Assembly: GCF_013178945.1 (NCBI RefSeq)
Contig: NZ_JABFDM010000005.1
Span: 1 to 64,000 of the forward strand
Length of the DNA: 64,000 nt
Direction of reading: 5' to 3'
Source: Bradyrhizobium aeschynomenes
GTDB taxonomy: Bacteria; Pseudomonadota; Alphaproteobacteria; Rhizobiales; Xanthobacteraceae
Part shown: positions 1 to 7,225 of the stretch, piece by piece
Position numbering within the stretch: position 1 is the first letter of the stretch
Layout of the letters: every line of letters starts with the position of its first letter
Made by a program: the position numbers and the translations under genes
Notes under the pieces: model-generated
The model's database searches: none
Told to the model about the DNA's origin: nothing
The model's input: only the letters and a program-made list of their open reading frames with translations

Positions 1-141
1 GGGCTGAGTGCACGCCGACGCTTCGGACGAGCGATGCTCTCCTTCCCAATAACCCGTCTGCCGGTTCGGACACATGAGAGGACGCGGTCACGCTCCGCTG
101 CAAGCGGGCGCGGCCATAGCAATCGGTTGATGGAGAGCAGA

Positions 142-1029
142 ATGGCATCCCTGCGACAAATCGCATTCTACGGCAAAGGCGGCATCGGCAAGTCGACGAC
201 GTCGCAAAACACTCTGGCTGCGCTGGCCGAGATGGGTCATCGGATCCTGATCGTCGGCTGCGACCCCAAGGCGGATTCGACCCGCCTGATCCTGCACGCC
301 AAGGCGCAGGACACCATCCTGAGCCTGGCCGCTGCCGCGGGTAGCGTAGAGGACCTCGAGATCGAAGAGGTCATGAAGGTCGGCTATCGCGACATCCGTT
401 GCGTCGAGTCCGGCGGTCCGGAGCCGGGCGTCGGTTGCGCCGGCCGCGGCGTCATCACCTCGATCAACTTCCTGGAAGAGAACGGCGCCTATGAGGACAT
501 CGACTACGTGTCCTACGACGTGCTCGGCGACGTGGTCTGCGGCGGCTTCGCGATGCCGATCCGCGAGAACAAGGCGCAGGAGATCTACATCGTGATGTCC
601 GGCGAGATGATGGCGATGTATGCCGCCAACAACATCTCCAAGGGCATTCTGAAGTATGCGAACTCCGGCGGCGTGCGCCTGGGCGGCCTGGTCTGCAACG
701 AGCGCCAGACCGACAAGGAGCTGGAGCTGGCGGAGGCTCTGGCGAAGAAGCTCGGCACCCAGCTGATCTACTTCGTGCCGCGCGACAACATCGTGCAGCA
801 CGCCGAGTTGCGCCGCATGACCGTGCTGGAATACGCGCCGGAGTCGGTCCAGGCCAACCACTACCGCAACCTGGCGACCAAGATCCACGGCAATGCCGGC
901 AAGGGCATCATCCCGACCCCGATCACGATGGACGAGCTCGAGGACATGCTGATGGAGCACGGCATCATGAAGGCGGTCGACGAGAGCCAGATCGGAAAGA
1001 CTGCCGCCGAACTCGCCGCAACGGCTTAA
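142..1029 (+). CDS. nifH: Nitrogenase iron protein (dinitrogenase reductase) NifH
   Basis: This is the 295-residue, ATP-dependent electron donor to the MoFe protein, acting in the cytoplasm as a homodimer with one bridging [4Fe-4S] cluster. The P-loop GKGGIGKS lies at residues 11-18. The cluster ligands are Cys99 (in PEPGVGCAGRG) and Cys133 (in DVVCGGF). Arg102 is the position ADP-ribosylated by DraT in species that have that system. The ATG at 142 has GGAGAG just upstream; an in-frame ATG at 130 is the alternative. No sigma-54 site is visible in bases 1-141, so its promoter should lie left of the window. A strong stem-loop follows the stop. Confidence 0.98.
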   Translation: MASLRQIAFYGKGGIGKSTTSQNTLAALAEMGHRILIVGCDPKADSTRLILHAKAQDTILSLAAAAGSVEDLEIEEVMKVGYRDIRCVESGGPEPGVGCAGRGVITSINFLEENGAYEDIDYVSYDVLGDVVCGGFAMPIRENKAQEIYIVMSGEMMAMYAANNISKGILKYANSGGVRLGGLVCNERQTDKELELAEALAKKLGTQLIYFVPRDNIVQHAELRRMTVLEYAPESVQANHYRNLATKIHGNAGKGIIPTPITMDELEDMLMEHGIMKAVDESQIGKTAAELAATA

Positions 1030-1037
1030 GCAGTCTT

Positions 1038-1072
1038 GGTACCGGCCTTCCTCCCGTCGGAAGGCCGGTACC
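1038..1072 (+). terminator. Perfect 14-bp stem-loop between nifH and nifQ
   Basis: Bases 1038-1051 pair perfectly with 1059-1072 around a 7-base loop, starting 8 bases after the nifH stop. No clear T-run follows. It could therefore be a partial terminator or a 3' mRNA-stabilising structure that lets nifH transcript exceed nifQ transcript. The structure is seen in the sequence; the function is inferred. Confidence 0.7.
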
Positions 1073-1111
1073 TCTTCGGAGGCCCCGCCGTAGTCAGCAG
1101 GAGATCTCGTC

Positions 1112-1846
1112 ATGGCAATTGCAATCGTGGATGTCTCGCAATCCGTCGAGGCCGGCCTGCAATCTGCGCCGAGCGGCGTCGCCTTTGACGACGACAGACG
1201 GCATCATGGCCGCGAAATCTACCGCCTGCTGGCAGGCGTCGATCCCGACGACGCGTTGATCGTCGACGATGCCGGCTTCGACCGTCATGTGATCGCATGC
1301 ATTCTTGCCGTCTCCGCGATGGAGCACGGCACGCTCGCGGAGCGGGCGGGACTCTCGACCGTCGAGCTGATCACGCTGTTGGCGCAGCTGTTTCCGGCCG
1401 CCCCAATCGATTCATCCTGGCTGCCGATCAACGGCGCCGCGGCGGCGCCCGAGGATGACGAGATCGCGATGGTGCGCGATCTTCTCGCAGCGCAGCGCTC
1501 CACCGACGGCGACGTCGGCCGCTGGCTCGCAGCCATGGTGGCGCGGCGCGCGATGGAGCCGAACCATCTGTGGGAAGACCTCGGCCTGCGCGAGCGCTCC
1601 GAATTGTCGCGGCTGCTGATGCGCCATTTCGCGCCGCTGGCCAGCCGCAACGTCAGAAACATGCGCTGGAAGCGCTTCTTCTACCGCATGCTGTGCGAGG
1701 ACGACGGCTTCGTGATGTGCACGACCCCGGTCTGCACCCAGTGCAACGATTTCCAGCTCTGCTTCGGCGAGGAGAGCGGTGAAAGCCGGATGGCGGAGCG
1801 GCGCCGCGAGGTGGCGCTGCAGGAGGCGGCCACCGCCGCAATGTGA
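1112..1846 (+). CDS. nifQ: NifQ, molybdenum donor for FeMo-cofactor synthesis
   Basis: NifQ is an Fe-S protein that delivers Mo to the NifEN/NifH cofactor-assembly step. The 244-residue product has the family signature C-x4-C-x2-C-x5-C at Cys203, Cys208, Cys211 and Cys217 near the C-terminus. The start at 1112 is preceded by AGGAG at good spacing. It lies 82 bp after nifH on the same strand, with the stem-loop in between, and 17 bp before the Fur-type regulator, so co-transcription with both is likely. The N-terminal half is alanine-rich and poorly conserved, as usual for the family. Confidence 0.95.
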   Translation: MAIAIVDVSQSVEAGLQSAPSGVAFDDDRRHHGREIYRLLAGVDPDDALIVDDAGFDRHVIACILAVSAMEHGTLAERAGLSTVELITLLAQLFPAAPIDSSWLPINGAAAAPEDDEIAMVRDLLAAQRSTDGDVGRWLAAMVARRAMEPNHLWEDLGLRERSELSRLLMRHFAPLASRNVRNMRWKRFFYRMLCEDDGFVMCTTPVCTQCNDFQLCFGEESGESRMAERRREVALQEAATAAM

Positions 1847-1863
1847 GGTCGAGGACTGCGACG

Positions 1864-2358
1864 ATGCTGATGGACCCCCAGCTTGGATCTCCGTGCAACT
1901 CCGAGCATGGACGTTGCCCCGAAGCCGAGACCTGCGAGGCTGGCGAGGCCCTGATGCGCAGATGCGAGGACGCGCTGCGACTGGCAGGTTTGCGGCCGAC
2001 CCAGCAGCGCCAGCAGCTCAGCCGGATCCTGTTCGGCAATGGCAACCGCCACATCACCGCCGATGTACTCTATGCCGAGGCGGTCGCTACCGGCATGAAG
2101 ATCTCGCAGGCGACCATCTACAACACGCTCAATCAGTTCGTGGAGCTCGGTCTGCTCAGGCAGATCGGCGTCGACGGCTCCCGGTCGTTCTTCGACACCA
2201 ACACCACCGTGCATCCGCACTTTTTCTACGAGGACGAGGGCGAACTCGTCGACGTGCCTGATGTCGTCGCTTTCGATCAGCTGCCCGAGCCGCTGCCGGG
2301 CTATGCGATGGAGCGGATCGACGTCGTCATTCACCTGCGCCGCAAGCGTCACGGCTGA
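1864..2358 (+). CDS. Fur-superfamily regulator, Irr-like
   Basis: A 164-residue Fur-family DNA-binding protein. The winged-helix region includes GLRPTQQR (residues 42-49) and the recognition-helix segment SQATIYNTLNQF (81-92), which resembles rhizobial Irr more than ferric Fur. The C-terminal metal-binding part has HPHFF (117-121) where Irr typically has HHH. The N-terminus is Cys-rich (C11, C18, C24, C34) and contains a Cys-Pro pair at 18-19 resembling a heme-regulatory motif. A GTG at 1843 overlapping nifQ is possible, but the ATG at 1864 has a better-placed GAGGA. Its position after nifH-nifQ suggests that iron or heme status feeds into nif expression; this is inference. Confidence 0.85.
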   Translation: MLMDPQLGSPCNSEHGRCPEAETCEAGEALMRRCEDALRLAGLRPTQQRQQLSRILFGNGNRHITADVLYAEAVATGMKISQATIYNTLNQFVELGLLRQIGVDGSRSFFDTNTTVHPHFFYEDEGELVDVPDVVAFDQLPEPLPGYAMERIDVVIHLRRKRHG

Positions 2359-2419
2359 ACGCCGCAGGCACCGCAGCAGTCCAACTCTCTCCATCTCCGC
2401 CGCGTCCGATTTCCGACCC

Positions 2420-2435
2420 TGTTACGAATCCGACA
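2420..2435 (+). promoter_or_regulatory. NifA upstream activator sequence for the nifV operon
   Basis: An exact TGT-N10-ACA match: TGT at 2420-2422 and ACA at 2433-2435. It lies about 58 bp upstream of the -24 element of a sigma-54 promoter, a normal distance for NifA bound upstream. Confidence 0.8.
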
Positions 2436-2492
2436 ATCTCGGTCGCTTGGAAAAGCCGTGCATATTCAAACGAGTAGAATGATCTCTGGCCG

Positions 2493-2508
2493 TGGCATGG
2501 CCGTTGCT
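2493..2508 (+). promoter_or_regulatory. Sigma-54 (-24/-12) promoter of nifV-cysE-nifW
   Basis: TGGCATGGCCGTTGCT has the invariant GG and GC 10 bp apart and matches the RpoN consensus TGGCAC-N5-TTGCW at nearly every position. It is 68 bp upstream of the nifV start, with a NifA site in front. Confidence 0.88.
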
Positions 2509-2575
2509 CAGTGAATGACGGCCGTGACGAGCAACCTGCTCAGGCGGTCGACACAGGTTGCGACGGAGCAAGTGA

Positions 2576-3811
2576 ATGCCTGACGTCCTCGGACCGCGCG
2601 GGCCCAAAAAAGTCGGCAGGAATGCCAGTGATGGCGGCTCTGCTCTCGGGAGCACCGTCCCGGGGAGTCCGATGCCCCGGGTCATCCTGAACGACACCAC
2701 GCTGCGCGATGGCGAGCAGGCCCCGGGCGTTGCCTTCGCCCTCACCGAGAAGGTCGCAATCGCCCGTGCGCTGGCGCGGGCCGGCGTTCCCGAGATCGAG
2801 GCGGGCACCCCGGCAATGGGCCCCGACGAGATTGCCGCCATCCGCGCGATCGTCGAGGCCGGTCTGCCGGCGACCATCATCGGCTGGTGCCGGATGCGCG
2901 AGGCCGACGTCGATGCCGCGATCGCTGCGGGCGTGTCGATGGTGAATGTCTCCATCCCGACATCGGACGTGCAGATCGCGGCCAAGCTCGGCGGCGGCCG
3001 GAGTGCTGCGCTGGATCTGCTCAAGCGCGTCGTGGGTTATGCCAGAAGCCGAGGATTGGCGGTCGCCGTCGGCGGCGAGGACTCGTCGCGCGCGGATGTC
3101 GGCTTTCTCGCCGAAGTGATCGGGACCGCGAAGGCGCATGGTGCGCGCCGCTTCCGTGTCGCCGACACGCTGAGCGTGCTCGATCCCGATGCGACGTCGG
3201 TGCTGGTCGGGGCCCTGCGTGCGACGACCGACCTGGAAATCGAGTTTCATGGCCATGACGATCTTGGTCTCGCCACCGCCAACACGCTGGCCGCGGTCAA
3301 GGCCGGCGCGACGCATGCGTCCGTCACGGTGATCGGGCTCGGCGAACGCGCGGGCAATGCGCCACTGGAAGAGGTCGCCGTCGCGCTGCGGCAGCTCTAC
3401 GGCCGCGAGACCGGGATCGTGCTGGCCGAGCTCGATCATGTCGCGAATGTCGTGGCCGCCGCCGCGGCACGCGCGATTCCGCTCAACAAGGCGATCGTCG
3501 GCGAGCATGTCTTCACCCACGAGTCGGGAATTCACGTCGACGGTCTGCTCAAGGACCAGCGCACCTATCAGGCGCTCGATCCGATGCTGTTCGGCCGTTC
3601 CAACCGGATCGTGATCGGCAAGCATTCAGGTCTCTCGGCGATCACCTCGCTGCTGTCGGATCTGCGCCTGCCGGCGAGCGCCGACCAGGCGCAGCGCATC
3701 CTCGCGCGCGTGCGCAAGCATGCGGTCGCGCACAAGGGGCCGGTGCCGAAAGAAGCCGTTGCCGCCATCTGGCGCGAGGTCTGTGATCACCCGCACGCGA
3801 GCTTTGCCTGA
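2576..3811 (+). CDS. nifV: Homocitrate synthase NifV
   Basis: Condenses acetyl-CoA and 2-oxoglutarate to homocitrate, the organic ligand of FeMo-cofactor. It is a TIM-barrel enzyme of the isopropylmalate-synthase family: NDTTLRDGEQAPG near residues 38-50, metal-site EFHGHDDLGLATAN, and HESGIHVDG. The 411-residue form begins at 2576 (GGAG 7 bases upstream). An ATG at 2672 with GGGGAG would give a 379-residue protein that matches the usual family N-terminus, so the start is undecided. It is the first gene of an operon with cysE and nifW. Most legume-restricted rhizobia lack nifV and take homocitrate from the plant, so its presence fits fixation in the free-living state. Confidence 0.95.
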   Translation: MPDVLGPRGPKKVGRNASDGGSALGSTVPGSPMPRVILNDTTLRDGEQAPGVAFALTEKVAIARALARAGVPEIEAGTPAMGPDEIAAIRAIVEAGLPATIIGWCRMREADVDAAIAAGVSMVNVSIPTSDVQIAAKLGGGRSAALDLLKRVVGYARSRGLAVAVGGEDSSRADVGFLAEVIGTAKAHGARRFRVADTLSVLDPDATSVLVGALRATTDLEIEFHGHDDLGLATANTLAAVKAGATHASVTVIGLGERAGNAPLEEVAVALRQLYGRETGIVLAELDHVANVVAAAAARAIPLNKAIVGEHVFTHESGIHVDGLLKDQRTYQALDPMLFGRSNRIVIGKHSGLSAITSLLSDLRLPASADQAQRILARVRKHAVAHKGPVPKEAVAAIWREVCDHPHASFA

Positions 3812-3813
3812 GC

Positions 3814-4605
3814 ATGAGCGATATCGTCGAGACTCCCATCGTCAAGCCCATCGCAGCCGAGTCTGCAGCCCCATCGCTGCTCGGCCTGATCCGCGAGGAT
3901 ATCGGCTGCGTCCGTTCGCGCGATCCGGCCGCGCGCAGCGAGATCGAGACCTTGCTGACCTATCCCGGCATCCACGCGCTGATCTGGCACCGCCTAGCGC
4001 ACCGGCTGTGGATCCGCGGCTGGCGGTTTCCGGCCCGGCTGCTGTCATGGCTCGGACGTTTCCTGTCGAATGTCGACATTCATCCGGGCGCGCAGATCGG
4101 TCACCGCTTCTTCATCGATCACGGCGCCTGCGTCGTGATCGGCGAGACCGCCGAGGTCGGCGACGACGTCACGCTGTATCACGGCGTCACGCTGGGCGGC
4201 ACGTCCTGGTCGCCGGGCAAACGCCATCCGACCCTGGAGAACGGCGTCGTCGTCGGTGCCGGCGCCAAGATTCTCGGGCCGATCACGATCGGGCCGCGGA
4301 CCCGCGTGGGCGCCAACTCCGTCGTCATCCAGAGCACGCCGCCGGATGTCACCGTGGTCGGCATTCCGGCCAAGGTCGTGCGGCCGGAGTTCACGCACCG
4401 CCGCACCGTCGGACGCATCGATCTCGATCATCATCTGATGCCCGATCCGGTCGGTGAGGCGCTGTCGGTCATGCTCGACCGCATCGAGTTCCTCGAAGCG
4501 CAGCTCGCGCATGTCCGGCAGAAGGTGCGCCAGGGACCACCGCCGCCGGCGCCGATCAATGGTTGCGAGGTTGACCCGACTTTGACTCAAGGAGCGAAGC
4601 AATGA
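3814..4605 (+). CDS. cysE: Serine O-acetyltransferase CysE
   Basis: Acetylates L-serine with acetyl-CoA, the first step of cysteine synthesis. The 263-residue protein has the SAT N-terminal helical domain and a left-handed beta-helix of hexapeptide repeats (about residues 85-200) with the catalytic stretch FFIDHGACVVIGETAEVG. It starts 2 bp after nifV and overlaps nifW by an ATGA junction, so it belongs to the nif operon. Placement here probably raises cysteine supply for nitrogenase Fe-S clusters, as in other diazotrophs. The C-terminal tail contains a PPPPAP run and is longer than that of housekeeping CysE. Confidence 0.93.
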   Translation: MSDIVETPIVKPIAAESAAPSLLGLIREDIGCVRSRDPAARSEIETLLTYPGIHALIWHRLAHRLWIRGWRFPARLLSWLGRFLSNVDIHPGAQIGHRFFIDHGACVVIGETAEVGDDVTLYHGVTLGGTSWSPGKRHPTLENGVVVGAGAKILGPITIGPRTRVGANSVVIQSTPPDVTVVGIPAKVVRPEFTHRRTVGRIDLDHHLMPDPVGEALSVMLDRIEFLEAQLAHVRQKVRQGPPPPAPINGCEVDPTLTQGAKQ

Positions 4606-4940
4606 CTGCGGCAACACCGAATGTGCTCGAGCAACTGAAGCAGACGTCCGCGGCGGAAGAGTTCTTCAAGCTGCTCGGCGTCGACTATGATCCCAAGGTG
4701 CTGAACGTCTGCCGCCTGCACATCCTCAGGCGGATGGGCCAGTATCTCGTCAGCGAGGACTTCTCGGAGGTCCCCAACGAGGAGATCGCGACGCGCTGCA
4801 AATCGTTCCTGGAGCAGGCCTACCAGGACTTCGTGGTATCAACCCCGCTCGACCAGCGCGTCTTCAAGGTGCTCAAGGAAGCCGTGGCGCCACCGAAGCC
4901 GGCGCCGAAGCCGTTCGTGTCGCTGACGACGCTCAAGTAG
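4602..4940 (+). CDS. nifW: Nitrogenase-stabilising protein NifW
   Basis: A 112-residue NifW-family protein that associates with the MoFe protein and protects it from oxygen damage or assists its maturation. Recognisable family segments are EEFFKLLGVDYDPKVLNVCRL near the N-terminus and CKSFLEQAYQDFV in the middle. It overlaps the cysE stop by four bases (ATGA), so translation is coupled. It is last in the nifV-cysE-nifW operon and is followed within 30 bp by a strong hairpin. Confidence 0.93.
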   Translation: MTAATPNVLEQLKQTSAAEEFFKLLGVDYDPKVLNVCRLHILRRMGQYLVSEDFSEVPNEEIATRCKSFLEQAYQDFVVSTPLDQRVFKVLKEAVAPPKPAPKPFVSLTTLK

Positions 4941-4965
4941 CAGACGGACTCATCACGACAACAGC

Positions 4966-4994
4966 AAGCGCCGCCAGCCCCACTGGCGGCGCTT
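4966..4994 (+). terminator. Terminator after nifW
   Basis: Perfect 12-bp stem (4966-4977 with 4983-4994) and a 5-base loop, beginning 26 bases after the nifW stop and followed by a weak T-rich CTGCTTT. It separates the nifV operon from the fixABCX promoter. Confidence 0.75.
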
Positions 4995-5029
4995 CTGCTT
5001 TCGAAGCGCCCGGCGTGCTGCGCAGCCTC

Positions 5030-5045
5030 TGTCGCATTCCCGACG
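5030..5045 (+). promoter_or_regulatory. Possible degenerate NifA site upstream of fixA
   Basis: TGT at 5030 and ACG at 5043 with exactly 10 bases between, one base off the TGT-N10-ACA consensus. It lies about 105 bp upstream of the fixA -24 element. It is the only candidate found in this gap, so confidence is low. Confidence 0.35.
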
Positions 5046-5149
5046 CGTGTTGCTTGCGACGTGTCGGACCTCTGCGTCGATCCCGAGCTGCCACGCAGGT
5101 GCCTGCGCCAAGCTATTGAATCCGGATCGATATTCATTGCGATCCAAAC

Positions 5150-5165
5150 TGGTACGACAATTGCT
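5150..5165 (+). promoter_or_regulatory. Sigma-54 promoter of fixABCX
   Basis: TGGTACGACAATTGCT carries the -24 GG and -12 GC with the required 10-bp spacing and ends 34 bases before the fixA start. It fits the known NifA/RpoN control of fixABCX in rhizobia. Confidence 0.85.
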
Positions 5166-5199
5166 GTCCTCATTGCAGGCTCAACACCGGAGTGATCGC

Positions 5200-6045
5200 A
5201 TGCATATCGTCGTCTGCATCAAGCAGGTCCCGGACTCCGCGCAGATCCGCGTCCACCCGGTGACGAACACCATCATGCGTCAGGGTGTACCGACCATCAT
5301 CAATCCCTACGACCTGTTCGCGCTCGAAGCTGCGCTGCAGCTGCGCGACAAGTTCGGCGGCGAGGTGACGGTGCTGACGATGGGGCCGCCATCGGCTGAG
5401 GACTCGCTGCGCCGCGCGCTCACCTATGGGGCCGATCGCGCCGTGCTGCTGACCGATCGCTTCTTCGCCGGCGCCGACACGCTGGCAACGACCTACGCGC
5501 TGGCGACCGCCATCCGCAAGATCAGCGAGACCTTCGGCGCGCCCGACATCGTGTTCACCGGCAAGCAGACGATCGACGGCGACACCGCCCAGGTTGGTCC
5601 CGGCATCGCCAAGCGGCTCGGCCTGCTGCAGCTGACCTATGTGGCCAAGATCAACGAGGTCGATCCCGCCGCGCGCACCATCGAAGCCGAGCGCCGCTCG
5701 GAAGGCGGCGTGCAGGTGCTCAAGACCAAGCTGCCCTGCCTGGTTACGATGCTGGAGGCGACCAACGAGATCCGCCGCGGCGCCATGGCCGACGCGCTGC
5801 GCGCCGCCCGCGCGCAGATCGTCACCTGGAGCGCCAAGGATGCCGGCGTCGAGGACATCTCGAAGTGCGGCCTGAAGGGCTCGCCAACGATCGTGAAGCG
5901 CGTGTTCGCGCCCTCGGCGCGGGCCGAGAAGGCAACCATCGTGGACTTCTCGAACCGCGCGCCGGCCGACGCGCTGATCGAGGAACTGTTCAAGCGCCAG
6001 CCGAAGCTCGAAGCCGAGCTGACGACGTCAGCGCACGGCTTCTGA
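5200..6045 (+). CDS. fixA: FixA, electron-transfer flavoprotein beta-like subunit
   Basis: The 281-residue beta-like subunit of the FixABCX electron-bifurcating complex, which moves electrons from NADH to the quinone pool and to the low-potential donor of nitrogenase. Typical ETF-beta segments are visible: MHIVVCIKQVPD at the N-terminus, NPYDLFALEAAL, and FTGKQTIDGDTAQVGPGIA (about residues 110-130). The ATG at 5200 is preceded by CGGAG. It begins a four-gene operon read from the sigma-54 promoter just upstream. Confidence 0.97.
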   Translation: MHIVVCIKQVPDSAQIRVHPVTNTIMRQGVPTIINPYDLFALEAALQLRDKFGGEVTVLTMGPPSAEDSLRRALTYGADRAVLLTDRFFAGADTLATTYALATAIRKISETFGAPDIVFTGKQTIDGDTAQVGPGIAKRLGLLQLTYVAKINEVDPAARTIEAERRSEGGVQVLKTKLPCLVTMLEATNEIRRGAMADALRAARAQIVTWSAKDAGVEDISKCGLKGSPTIVKRVFAPSARAEKATIVDFSNRAPADALIEELFKRQPKLEAELTTSAHGF

Positions 6046-6096
6046 CCCCGAGGCTTCTGGCCTCACGGCATCTGACGGATCAAGGGAACGACGACC

Positions 6097-7203
6097 ATGA
6101 GCGAACCCACCAAAGCACCGCCTGCCGCAGCCGGTCGCGCCGCGACCAAGAAGGAGCTGCCGGAGCACTTCAAGGCCTACAAGCACGTCTGGGTGTTCAT
6201 CGAGCAGGAGCGTGGCCAGGTTCATCCTGTCTCCTGGGAGCTGATGGGCGCCGGCCGCAAGCTCGCCGACAAGCTCAAGGTCGATCTCGCGGCCGTCGTC
6301 ATCGGGCCGCCCGGTGAGGCCGTTCAGCACGCCGCAGCCGAGTCGTTCTGTTACGGCGCGGATCTCGCCTATATCGTGTCCGACGACGTTCTCACGGACT
6401 ATCGCAACGAGGCTTATACGAAGGCGCTGACCGACGTCGTCAACACGTTCAAGCCAGAGATCCTGCTGCTCGGTGCCACCACGCTCGGCCGCGATCTCGC
6501 AGGCTCGGTGGCGACGACGTTGCTCACCGGCCTGACCGCCGACTGCACGGAGCTCGACGTCGATGCCGACGGCTCGCTGGCGGCCACGCGGCCGACCTTC
6601 GGCGGCTCGCTGCTCTGCACGATCTACACGTTGAACTACCGGCCGCAAATGGCGACGGTGCGCCCGCGCGTGATGCCGATGCCGGATCGCGTGGAAAAGC
6701 CTGCGACGCGCGTGATCGAGCACAAGCTCGGGCTGGTCGAAGAGGACATCGTCACCAAGGTGCTGTCCTTCATTCCAGATCGCGACTCCGCGAAGTCCAA
6801 TCTCGCTTATGCCGACGTCGTCGTCGCGGGCGGGCTGGGGCTCGGATCGCCGGAGAACTTCCAACTCGTCAAGGGGCTTGCCGCCGTGCTCGGCGCCGAG
6901 TTCGGCTGCTCGCGGCCGCTGGTGCAGAAGGGCTGGGTCACCTCCGATCGCCAGATCGGCCAGACCGGCAAGACCATCCGTCCGAAGCTCTACATTGCCG
7001 CCGGCATCTCCGGCGCGATCCAGCATCGGGTGGGCGTGGAAGGCGCCGACCTGATCGTCGCGATCAACACCGACAAGAACGCGCCGATCTTCGACTTCGC
7101 GCATGTCGGCATCGTCACCGACGCGATCCGGCTGCTGCCGGCGCTGACCGAGGCATTCCGCGCGCGTCTTTCGCCGCATTCGCGCGACCGCATCGCAAGC
7201 TAG
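6097..7203 (+). CDS. fixB: FixB, electron-transfer flavoprotein alpha-like subunit
   Basis: A 368-residue FAD-binding partner of FixA. The N-terminal alpha/beta domain (VWVFIEQERGQVHPVSWEL) is followed by the C-terminal FAD domain with GGLGLGSPENF and the ETF-alpha signature around QTGKTIRPKLYIAAGISGA (about residues 290-308). The first 30 residues are an Ala/Pro/Lys-rich extension common in rhizobial FixB. AAGGGA lies before the ATG. It follows fixA by 51 bp in the same operon. Confidence 0.97.
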   Translation: MSEPTKAPPAAAGRAATKKELPEHFKAYKHVWVFIEQERGQVHPVSWELMGAGRKLADKLKVDLAAVVIGPPGEAVQHAAAESFCYGADLAYIVSDDVLTDYRNEAYTKALTDVVNTFKPEILLLGATTLGRDLAGSVATTLLTGLTADCTELDVDADGSLAATRPTFGGSLLCTIYTLNYRPQMATVRPRVMPMPDRVEKPATRVIEHKLGLVEEDIVTKVLSFIPDRDSAKSNLAYADVVVAGGLGLGSPENFQLVKGLAAVLGAEFGCSRPLVQKGWVTSDRQIGQTGKTIRPKLYIAAGISGAIQHRVGVEGADLIVAINTDKNAPIFDFAHVGIVTDAIRLLPALTEAFRARLSPHSRDRIAS

Positions 7204-7225
7204 GCACCAGAGAGGGAGCAGGGCA

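Noticed and set aside
34..141. N-terminal extension of NifH by up to 36 residues
   Set aside because: The frame is open but the extension is Arg/Ser-rich and absent from NifH; the ATG at 142 with GGAGAG gives the family start.
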